Made by a program: the position numbers and the translations under genes. Source: Mucilaginibacter saanensis (GTDB taxonomy: Bacteria > Bacteroidota > Bacteroidia > Sphingobacteriales > Sphingobacteriaceae). From it: DNA of 64,000 nucleotides. Below the pieces are notes generated by a model that was not told the origin of the DNA, did no database searches, and worked only from the letters and a program-made list of their open reading frames with translations. The DNA is taken from the NCBI RefSeq assembly GCF_014200575.1, contig NZ_JACHBZ010000002.1:728961-792960 (forward strand). Direction: 5' to 3'. Numbering within the stretch: position 1 is the stretch's first letter; the number at the start of each line of letters is the position of its first letter. Positions 1 through 8,200 of this stretch are shown here, in pieces.

Positions 1-2
1 AC

Positions 3-353
3 ATTGCTGCCGGTAAAATAACGGTAGATCTGTGGCGCAATCTTTTTGCACTCAACTATGAGAAAATCTCAGGCCCATCAGCCCGTACAGAACCATCTGT
101 GAGCCAATGGATACCAAGCCCTCCATTGTTTGATATTGATTTAACGGCAGCCAATATAGCTATGTTTAATAACGCCAACATGCCGCAGATTACAGCAGCT
201 TTTGCAGCTTCCGGTAATACTTTATCATCAACTGCTACCTGCACGGTAATACAGACAGGTCAGCATTGGAAGGTGAATGACCCTGGAAATTCAAAGAACT
301 ACGATGTGATCACTACTATAGGGAAGATCTATGTATACAGCGCACTGGTTTAA
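3..353 (+). CDS. 3' end of an unknown protein with a VIQxGxxW module (5' truncated by window edge)
   Basis: The frame is open from the left edge to a TAA at 351-353, so this is the C-terminal 116 residues of a longer gene. The first ATG/GTG in frame (GTG at 99) is internal, because the reading frame before it is also coding-like. The tail contains VIQTGQHWKV followed by a YDV strand. This closely resembles a module inside the pentapeptide-repeat protein at 2884-5175 (VIQPGLMWQV). No domain function is recognised. The gene runs the same way as the glycine-rich genes that follow, with a 54-nt gap and no terminator, so it probably belongs to the same transcript. I infer that it is a paralogue of part of the pentapeptide protein. 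Confidence 0.75.
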   Translation: MAAGKITVDLWRNLFALNYEKISGPSARTEPSVSQWIPSPPLFDIDLTAANIAMFNNANMPQITAAFAASGNTLSSTATCTVIQTGQHWKVNDPGNSKNYDVITTIGKIYVYSALV

Positions 354-407
354 ATACAGGTAAACGCTCTCAACCATTTATTTCATTTTTTAAAACTTAA
401 CCACATC

Positions 408-830
408 ATGGAAAAAAATAAGAGTGGAGGTAATCCGGCAAATGGCAGCTTTCAAAAAGCCGTTGCTTTGCTGGGCATATCTCCCGATAAAATTAGTAAG
501 GAACAGCTGCACACGTCCGCTGCAGCAAAAGCTCTTTCAGATGACGCGGGTAAATCGCTTATTAAACCGGTTAAAATAGTCTTTGAATCGTCAAAACACG
601 GGGATGAATTTTGGGCCTTTGCCAACTCCGATAACACGGATAAGCCTGCGGAAATAACAACGTTTACCGCAGATAACGTAGTGGTAACACCGAATGCGCC
701 TTTAATAATAAAGCCATCAGGTAAGGAACCCGTGGTCGTAAATATTGATACACTGACCATGGAGCCGGGCGGACAAATACAATGCCTCACGAGTGTAATT
801 CTGAACGTAACAACTTTTATCAAACAATAA
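408..830 (+). CDS. Small unknown protein of the glycine-rich/PKS cluster
   Basis: 140 residues, no signal peptide or membrane segment. Residues about 82-125 form a beta-rich stretch ([10 protein letters not shown], then [11 protein letters not shown]) that matches the region just before the glycine repeats in the next protein ([10 protein letters not shown], then [11 protein letters not shown]). The N-terminus ([11 protein letters not shown]) also resembles that of the next protein ([14 protein letters not shown]). It looks like a short paralogue of the next gene that lacks the glycine-repeat tail. Its last residues, ILNVTTF, recur in the second glycine-rich protein. The gene is followed 37 nt later by the next one, probably in an operon. 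Function unknown; I do not recognise a named family. Confidence 0.8.
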   Translation: MEKNKSGGNPANGSFQKAVALLGISPDKISKEQLHTSAAAKALSDDAGKSLIKPVKIVFESSKHGDEFWAFANSDNTDKPAEITTFTADNVVVTPNAPLIIKPSGKEPVVVNIDTLTMEPGGQIQCLTSVILNVTTFIKQ

Positions 831-867
831 TCACTTTTTCAATTCAAAACCTTTAAACAAAAATTTT

Positions 868-2112
868 ATGGCAAGCTCAGTTAATTTTCAAAAAGATGTG
901 GAAACACTGTTAAAGATGGGGGTAAAAGGCGTCGATAAGCGCACCAGTTCATACAATACCAGCGATTTTCCGGGTGGCTTGATACTTTCTGCCGATGCGC
1001 AGAAGTCACATATTGCCCCAAGTTTTATTACGGTAAGCGATGTTGATTCACTTAAAGACATCTGCGGCATACACAACAGTTTATTTACAGCAGGAAAGCT
1101 TGAAGACACACACCGTATTCCGCCGGTACGCCACGCGGCAAGCCAGGTAATAACCAATCCACAGGACCCGCATGTATGTGATGCACTTTTTGCTTATGTT
1201 TTTGGAAATAGCAGCACAGTGGAGTCATGGAAGGATACCATAAACACCCTGCGTTTCCCAATGAAAGTAACGGTATTTGCGGCCAGCTCTATCGTTGTGC
1301 AGCCCCCAATACCATTATTCCTTCTCGGAACTGACGCTAATCCAATTTCCCTGGTTTGTGATTCACTTACTATTGAAGCCGGGGGACAAGTAATTACAGA
1401 GGGCCCCGGAAAAGTGAGTGCCGATGTTATGCGGGGAAGCGACGTTTCGGCTTTACTTACCGATAACCCTGCACCTAACTTATTATCTGTAGGCGGTAAT
1501 GGCGGCAGCGGTGGTAATGGTGGTGCTGGTAGCACCGGAGGTGCCGGATCAGCCGGGGCAAATGCAAGCGAAAGCGGAAAAAGCGGCTGTAATGAAGCCG
1601 GAACCGGTGGTGTAGGCAGTATAGGCGGCAATGGCACTGCGGGTGGTACCGGCGGACTTGGCGGTAACGCTAACGATATCAACTACTCTGTAACTACCTT
1701 GAACGGATCGTATGTGGTTGGTAGTATCGGCGGCAGCGGTGGCAATGGCGGTCCGGGCGGCAATGGCGGCAGCGGTGGTGCAGGCGGCCCTGGTGGTACC
1801 GGTTGCAGAAGTTGTGGTACTGGTTCAACCGGCGACGGTGGAAAAGGCGGCAATGGCGGCAACGGTGGTGCCGGCGGCAATGGTGGTAATGGATCAAAGG
1901 TATATATTAATTATACCTCGGGAAGTCCCGTTATTACCGTTTCAAACCAGCCTGCAAATGGCGGTAATGGTGGCAATGCCGGCAACGCAGGCGCAGGCGG
2001 TACAGGCGCAACCGCTGGTGGAACAGGTAATGCCGGAAGTTCTGGCAATGGCGGCAATGGTGGCCAGCCGGGACAGGTTATCGTCAATGGCGCTACATCA
2101 GTGCATAAATAA
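868..2112 (+). CDS. Glycine-rich GGNGG-repeat protein with N-terminal beta domain
   Basis: 414 residues. Residues 1-205 are a non-repetitive domain without signal peptide. From about residue 210 to 410 the chain is dominated by GGNGG, GGAGG and GGSGG units, broken once or twice by short beta-like inserts ([14 protein letters not shown] and a stretch with [14 protein letters not shown]). Asparagine, serine, alanine and threonine fill the non-glycine positions. Such composition resembles PE-PGRS tails and polyglycine-II bundles, but I infer no specific fold. The ATG follows an AT-rich stretch as is usual in Bacteroidota. A strong hairpin follows the stop codon. The opposite-strand proline-rich frames are shadows of the repeats. 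Function unknown; a structural or adhesive role is only a guess. Confidence 0.85.
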   Translation: MASSVNFQKDVETLLKMGVKGVDKRTSSYNTSDFPGGLILSADAQKSHIAPSFITVSDVDSLKDICGIHNSLFTAGKLEDTHRIPPVRHAASQVITNPQDPHVCDALFAYVFGNSSTVESWKDTINTLRFPMKVTVFAASSIVVQPPIPLFLLGTDANPISLVCDSLTIEAGGQVITEGPGKVSADVMRGSDVSALLTDNPAPNLLSVGGNGGSGGNGGAGSTGGAGSAGANASESGKSGCNEAGTGGVGSIGGNGTAGGTGGLGGNANDINYSVTTLNGSYVVGSIGGSGGNGGPGGNGGSGGAGGPGGTGCRSCGTGSTGDGGKGGNGGNGGAGGNGGNGSKVYINYTSGSPVITVSNQPANGGNGGNAGNAGAGGTGATAGGTGNAGSSGNGGNGGQPGQVIVNGATSVHK

Positions 2113-2117
2113 TATCA

Positions 2118-2153
2118 AACCACTTGCAGTAGGTAACCTTGCTGCAAGTGGTT
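2118..2153 (+). terminator. Stem-loop after the first glycine-rich gene
   Basis: A perfect 12-bp stem (AACCACTTGCAG with CTGCAAGTGGTT) encloses a 12-nt loop and is followed by CATGTTTTT. It lies between the two glycine-rich genes. The short T-run makes it a leaky terminator or an mRNA-stabilising 3' hairpin that could lower expression of the downstream genes relative to the first. Confidence 0.6.
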
Positions 2154-2180
2154 CATGTTTTTACAACCAATTAAAAATTA

Positions 2181-2873
2181 ATGATCATGGCAACACAACC
2201 AGATATAGTAATTAATGGCAACCCGGGAGCTGCCGGCACTATTGGAGTTAATGCTCCTAATGCCATACCGGCCACAGGTACAAATGGCGCCGATGGGTAT
2301 AAAAAAGGCGGTAAGTACATACCTGCAACTAATGGCGCTAACGGCGCAAATGCATCAACTAGTGGTACAAACGGTGCTAACGCAGCTATCGGCGGTAATG
2401 CTGGTAGCTTTATTTTAAATGTAACTACGTTCACCTTATCAAGCCCCCTATCAGTTCAAAGCTTTGGCGGCAATGGAGGGGCTGGTGGCAATGGCGGCAA
2501 CGGTGGCAACGGTGGAACCGGCGGCAATGCAGGTCTTAATAATGCCAGTCATCAGTCAAATCCTGCCATTGGTGGTATTGGCGGCAACGGAAGTAACGGT
2601 GGTAATGCCGGTGCAGCTGGTAATGGAGGTAATGGCGGCTCTGTTAATGTGATTTACCACACGGCTAACATCAATAATCCTGTATCACCAGCCTCAACAG
2701 GAGGTAACGGCGGTGCCACCGGTAATGGCGGTAATGGCGGCCAGGGTGGTAACGGCGGCCGCAATGAAAAAACGGGTTTTCAGCCATTTGGTAATCCGGG
2801 CAGCAACGGAAATAACGGTGCTCCGGGTACAGGCGGGCAGGGCAGTAATAACATTAGTGTTTCAAAAATTTAA
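2181..2873 (+). CDS. Second glycine-rich GGNGG-repeat protein
   Basis: 230 residues if started at 2181, 228 from the second ATG at 2187 (MATQPDIVING); I cannot decide between them. The first 70 residues are rich in N-G-A steps (NGANGANA), followed by a short beta segment, FILNVTTFTLSS, which shares ILNVTTF with the end of the protein at 408-830. The remainder is GGNGG repeats with a few short beta-like inserts. No signal peptide. The stop lies 10 nt before the ATG of the pentapeptide protein, so the two are probably translated from one mRNA. Composition and context match the gene upstream; function unknown. Confidence 0.83.
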   Translation: MIMATQPDIVINGNPGAAGTIGVNAPNAIPATGTNGADGYKKGGKYIPATNGANGANASTSGTNGANAAIGGNAGSFILNVTTFTLSSPLSVQSFGGNGGAGGNGGNGGNGGTGGNAGLNNASHQSNPAIGGIGGNGSNGGNAGAAGNGGNGGSVNVIYHTANINNPVSPASTGGNGGATGNGGNGGQGGNGGRNEKTGFQPFGNPGSNGNNGAPGTGGQGSNNISVSKI

Positions 2874-2883
2874 ACAAGCAGCT

Positions 2884-5175
2884 ATGTCAACCTTCAACTC
2901 CAATACAGCCGACTTTGCGGGCAAATGGTCGTTTTCCACACCTGATAACAGCCTGCTTATATCACTTTCAAGCGTTAGCCCCGGTACAGCGCTGGTAGCG
3001 GCAACGGGCGATCATTATAAACCGGCGGCAAATCAACAATTTAATCTATATGGCGATGTAAAATCGGGCTTTGTACTGCAAGCGCCTAATTGGTTGTACA
3101 TATATTTTAATAACGGTTACCAGGCAACAAAATCACGGGGCGATGCAGCATGCTCTGTATTCGCTGTTCAAACAGCCGGGCCGGGTACAGTTTGTATTGT
3201 TGAAACATCAGGAGGGGCCGACTATTACGTTGTGGTTGATAGCTCAAATAATTTAAACCGGATAATTAAACAAGGTACAGCACCAGCAAATGCCCAGTTT
3301 AATCAAAACAAGGTAACCGATGGGATTGCCGATATACGCAAGCAAAAAAGCACACTCGCCAATCCGCTAACAGGGGTTTACCTGGCCGGGCAGGATTTAA
3401 CCAATATCGCTTTCATGGCAACGGATGTTTCCTATGCAAACCTTGCCCACACCCGGTTAGATAATACATCCAATTTTAATGGCGCAACTGCCAGTAGCAC
3501 TATATTTGATCAGGCAAACATGCAAAACTGGGTAGCTAATGGCCTGGTTTTTAAGAATTGCTCGTTTGTTAATGCTAATATGAGCTTTGTAAAAATGGCC
3601 TCATCAAAGCTGGTTAGCTGTACGCTAAACAAAGTGAATTTTGCAAACGCAATTCTGCAGGATGCTGACTTTACCAGTGCATCCATGGTAAACAGCAGTT
3701 TTTACAACGCCAAGGTAAACGGAGCCACGTTTAAAAGTGCCATTTTAATTAATGCTGACTTAAGCGGAGCCATAGGTGTTGAGGCCATTATAAGTATTGA
3801 AAGTGCTATTCTTATTGCAGCAGATGTAAGCGGCCACGATCTCACTAAGGTATTGATCAATGAGGATACCAATTTTATGAATGCTACGCTTGATAACTGC
3901 AACTTTACCGGGCGCAATTTAACCAATGTTGTATTTGCCCGGGCCTCGATGCAAAAGGTTAAGCTGGACAGAGCGATATTGAACGGGGCTCAGATGGCCT
4001 TTGCCGATCTTTTTTCAGCAAGTGTAACAGGTGCAGTTTCCATGATCGGGGCCAACCTGTCAAATGCAAACCTGGCAGGTGCCCAGTTCCCGGGCGCACA
4101 ACTGGGGGCAAAACAAATCCTGTTCCAGTTGCCGCTTAGTGATGGTGCCATACTTGATAAGTCACAGATCCCAGCCGATTTGAAGGTAGATCTGAAATTG
4201 TCTGACCAGGCAACCGTAAGTGTTATACAGCCGGGTTTAATGTGGCAGGTAACGGATATTTCCAAAGTATACCAGGTAAACAACACGGGCACCAATTTAC
4301 TGGTTCAGGTTGTTAGCGCTACAAGTAATGCCGCTATATTATCAAATGCTTATATGTTTCAAACCAATTTTCAGCAGGCAAACCTTTATGCCGTCGAAAT
4401 GTCAGGAGTACATTGGTATGGTAGTGGAGCCAGCGCGTTGAGTGCTGATCTGGGTATAGCAAATCTGTCAAACTCGTTTCTTGCAAACATGAATTTTGAA
4501 CAATCATTAATGCAGGGAGCTTCGTTAGATTATGCTACCCTGATAGGTACTATTTTCGATGGCGCAAATTTAAATCCCACCGAAAGTATGAAGCCTACCT
4601 CATTTGCTTTTGCATCTATGCAAAGCACATCCTTTAACGGGGCATCTAACTTAAATTATGCCAATTTAACCAATGCAGCCATATCACTAAAAAACGGAGT
4701 GCCTTTATTTACCATCGCCTCCACTTTTTCCACTACGCTTAACAGTGGGATAGTATCGGCCCTTTTGCTGGCTACTTTTAATGATATGGCCTATTCGCTT
4801 ATTAATACTGCCAAAATTACTGTTCTGATAAAAGGCTCAAACTGGACTATCAGGAACATGGACGCCTTAGATGCTACACAAACCGGTTATGGAACATTTT
4901 ACCTGGAGCTGATTAATCAGGAAAACGGAATGGTATTTATACAAGTATATGGAGCATCGCCATTGCTGATACTGAACTCTGACGGCAAAGGCGGACAAAT
5001 CCAGATCCCTTTATCATTTGGCCCATCGGCAATTACACGAAAGCAAATGAATGACAGTACAACCTGCCCATCAGGTATGAAGCTGTATTACCTGTCAGAT
5101 TACCTGAGCTATGAAGAACTGATGACACCCGCATTGCCACCAAAACCACCAACCTGTTTGGATTGCTGGGGATAG
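2884..5175 (+). CDS. Pentapeptide-repeat protein with beta modules and Cys-containing C-terminus
   Basis: 763 residues from the ATG at 2884. The longer open frame upstream only reads the glycine-rich gene in another phase. Residues 1-150 look like a beta-rich ligand-binding or trefoil-like domain (FAGKWSFSTPDNSLL, NWLYIYFNNGY). From about 155 there are several blocks of pentapeptide repeats of the A(D/N)LXX type (YANLAHTRLDN, ADLSGA, NLSNANLAGAQFPGAQL), which build right-handed quadrilateral beta-helices. Two related inserts interrupt them at about residues 445 (VIQPGLMWQV) and 645 (TVLIKGSNWTI). The C-terminus ends in proline-rich sequence and CLDCWG. Pentapeptide proteins can mimic DNA or act as scaffolds; which applies here is unknown. 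The PKS gene follows after 54 nt. Confidence 0.85.
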   Translation: MSTFNSNTADFAGKWSFSTPDNSLLISLSSVSPGTALVAATGDHYKPAANQQFNLYGDVKSGFVLQAPNWLYIYFNNGYQATKSRGDAACSVFAVQTAGPGTVCIVETSGGADYYVVVDSSNNLNRIIKQGTAPANAQFNQNKVTDGIADIRKQKSTLANPLTGVYLAGQDLTNIAFMATDVSYANLAHTRLDNTSNFNGATASSTIFDQANMQNWVANGLVFKNCSFVNANMSFVKMASSKLVSCTLNKVNFANAILQDADFTSASMVNSSFYNAKVNGATFKSAILINADLSGAIGVEAIISIESAILIAADVSGHDLTKVLINEDTNFMNATLDNCNFTGRNLTNVVFARASMQKVKLDRAILNGAQMAFADLFSASVTGAVSMIGANLSNANLAGAQFPGAQLGAKQILFQLPLSDGAILDKSQIPADLKVDLKLSDQATVSVIQPGLMWQVTDISKVYQVNNTGTNLLVQVVSATSNAAILSNAYMFQTNFQQANLYAVEMSGVHWYGSGASALSADLGIANLSNSFLANMNFEQSLMQGASLDYATLIGTIFDGANLNPTESMKPTSFAFASMQSTSFNGASNLNYANLTNAAISLKNGVPLFTIASTFSTTLNSGIVSALLLATFNDMAYSLINTAKITVLIKGSNWTIRNMDALDATQTGYGTFYLELINQENGMVFIQVYGASPLLILNSDGKGGQIQIPLSFGPSAITRKQMNDSTTCPSGMKLYYLSDYLSYEELMTPALPPKPPTCLDCWG

Positions 5176-5229
5176 CAAATATGCCGTGTAGGAGTTAAAA
5201 TATTATCTAACCTGTAATAACCCTGTTTT

Positions 5230-8200
5230 ATGATACAAGAAAATACATATAGTCCTATAGCTATAGTTGGTATGGGCTGCCGGTTTCCGGGTGGTACAAA
5301 CACGCCTGAGCAATATTGGAAATTATTAATGAGCGGTTTGGATGCCATTGAAGATATCCCTCAAGATCGCTGGAGCCAGGATTACTTTTATTCTGACGAC
5401 CGCGCCCAGCCCGGTTCGCTTATATCCCAACAGGGTGGGTTTATTAAGGATGTAGCCGGTTTTGACAACAGCTTTTTTGGCTTTTCAAATCTCGAAGCAG
5501 CCAATATGGATCCGCAGCAACGGCAGTTATTACAAGTATCATGGGAAGCCATGGAGCAGGGGCAAATTCCTTGTGATCAATGGGCCGGAAAACAGGTTGG
5601 TGTTTTTATGGGCTGCTTTAGTGTTGATTATCACCTGATGCAGTTTACCGACCCTATGGAAATGGGTGCTTTTGCCGCAACAGGGATCATGAATACCATG
5701 CTCTCCAACAGGATATCGTATGCCTTTGATTTTAAAGGCCCTTCCATGTCTATTGATACTGCCTGCTCTGCCTCGTTAACAGCGGTGCATCAGGCTTGTT
5801 GCAGTTTACAAAACGGCGAGTCTGAGATGGCCTTAGCGGGGGGCTCTATGCTGATGCTGATACCAGATTATCACATAGCCGAAACCAAAACAGGTATCTT
5901 ATCAAAGGATGCGCGGTGCAAATCCTTTTCGGCAGCAGCCAACGGGTATGTACGCAGCGAAGGTATCGGTGTTGTTGTTTTAAAACGCCTGGAGGATGCA
6001 TTAGCTGCCGGCGATCATATACTGGGGACAATTATAGGGAGTTCAGTTAACCAGGACGGCCGTACCAATGGCATTACATTACCCAATCCTGAATCGCAAA
6101 TGGCCGTGATGCGCAATGCCTGTAAATGGGCAGGCATAAACCCGGGCGATGTTAGCTATGTAGAAGCTCACGGGACTGGAACTTTTTCCGGTGATCCTAT
6201 CGAGGCCAAAGCCATTGGCACCGTATTTTGCCTGGAGGTAGAGCGTGAAAAAACGTTATGGATTGGTTCATGCAAGAGTAATATTGGTCATACAGAGTCA
6301 GCTTCGGGGGTGGCAGGGCTTATCAAAACCGTTTTGTGTTTACAGCATAAACAAATACCGCCCAACCTGCATATCGAAAAATTAAATCCGGCTATCCCAT
6401 TTGATCATTTGCGGCTTAAAATTCCGCTTGCCCCTGAAAATTTGGAAACAGGAGATCAGCCTTTAATTGCAGGTGTAAACTCCTTTGGTTTTGGTGGTTC
6501 AAACGCACACGTACTTGTAAGGGAATACCAGATTGCAGAAATACCAGTGGAGCAGCGCCCTGATGTATGTGATTCATTTCTGTTACCCTTATCTGCCCAG
6601 TCCGAAAAGGCCCTTAAAACCATGGCACTTGATTATGCAGAAACAGCTAAAAAACTTAATAGTTATTCCACTGCCGACTTGTGTTATAACGCAGCTAACC
6701 GGCGTTCGCAGCTCTCCAAGCGCAAGGTATTCCTGGCAAAAAACAAAGAGGGCTTAATAGATCAGCTGCTTCGGTTTGGTAACGAGCCTGTTGCGGGCTG
6801 GCCGCTGCAATCGGGTATAAAACGGATAACCTGGGTATTCCCGGGTATTGGCCGGTTATTTTATGGCATCAGCAATGGGTTAATACAAAATGAGCCTGTT
6901 TTCCGTGAAATGTATGCGCAATGTGATAGGTTGTATGCTGCGCTTTGTGGGTTTTCCCTCTTAAAGGTTTTGCAGCAGTCATCGCCTGATGATACCATCA
7001 CAGATCCTGCTATATCGCAGCCCGCCCAATTTTTCCACCAGGTAAGTCTGGCTGCGCTTTGGCGCGCCCGGGGAATAAAGCCTCATACTATTGTTGGATA
7101 TAGCGCCGGCGAACTTGCTGCCTTTTATGAGGCCGGTGCCTATACACTTGATGAATGCCTGGAGTTTATCTTTATGCGTATTAAACTTCTTATAAAACTA
7201 CAGGGAACCGGGGCAATGCTGGCTGTAAATGCAAGCGAGGCTGTTATAACCCCTTTGCTGCAGCCTTACTCGGGCGAGGTAGTGATAGCCGCGTATAACA
7301 GTGCGGTGCATCTTACCTTATCTGGTAATAAGGCAGCCATAACCGCCATTATGCAGGATCTGGAACAGGCAAATATTACCTGTAGTTTATTGTGGGAAGA
7401 GATAGCCTATCACCATACCAAACTATTGGATGATGCTGATTTAAGTACGCAGCATTATGTCGCTGTTCCTCAGGTACGTAAACCGCAGATATTGTTGTAT
7501 TCTACCGCAACAGCGGGGCTAATTACCCCGGAAACCTTTTTACCAGACCATTGGGTAAAAAATATAAGCGAGCCTGTTTATTTCAAACAGGTAATTGATA
7601 AAATAATGGCCGCAGGGGCATGTCATTTTATGGAATTGTCTGGTAAACCGATGCTTATCCCATATTTGTATACCATTACCGGCACTCAAAAAGCCGCTAT
7701 ATTAAATCCGCTGTCTGTTTTGCCGGGGATACCGGAAGATCGGCAGATACTCGCTAAAATATTCGAAGCCGGGTATCATGTCAACTGGTCTACGGTATAT
7801 CCAAAGGGTAACCGGATGGAATTGCCATTATATTCATGGCAAAATGAAAAACTATGGCAGGAGCCCGAGAAAAGTAAAAGACGCAGATTAAGACCCGCAG
7901 AACACAGTTTACTTGGTTCATTAACAGATGGCCAGGACAACCAATGGGAAACTATTTTTTCCGTAGAAAAAATGCCCTGGCTGCTTGACCACAACATCAT
8001 GGGCGATTGTCTGCTGCCAGGTGCAACCTATATTGATATGGCTTTAGCGGCACTGCATCAAAAAGCAGGTAAAGGCCGATCTTTTGTTATTGAAGACCTG
8101 CGTTTTATAAAGGCAGTCCGGATACCAAAAAAAGCGGTATTTTTTGTGCGTTTTTCTTTGGATGAACAAGCCCGCAGTTTCAGCATTTCCGTAACAAAAT

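Noticed and set aside
1194..1897. Proline-rich and His/Arg-rich open frames on the minus strand over the glycine-rich gene
   Set aside because: They are mirror images of the GGN-repeat codons; the plus-strand frame has a plausible N-terminal domain and neighbours in the same direction.
1712..2215. Plus-strand frame of Met/Ala/Val-rich sequence
   Set aside because: It reads the glycine repeats one base out of phase and has no natural protein character.
1490..2850. CRISPR-like or DNA-level tandem repeat array
   Set aside because: Repetition is at the protein level with variable codons and irregular spacing; no spacers and no cas genes.
2713..2883. N-terminal extension of the pentapeptide-repeat gene
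   Set aside because: The extension overlaps the end of the second glycine-rich gene in another frame; the protein proper begins at MSTFNSNT.
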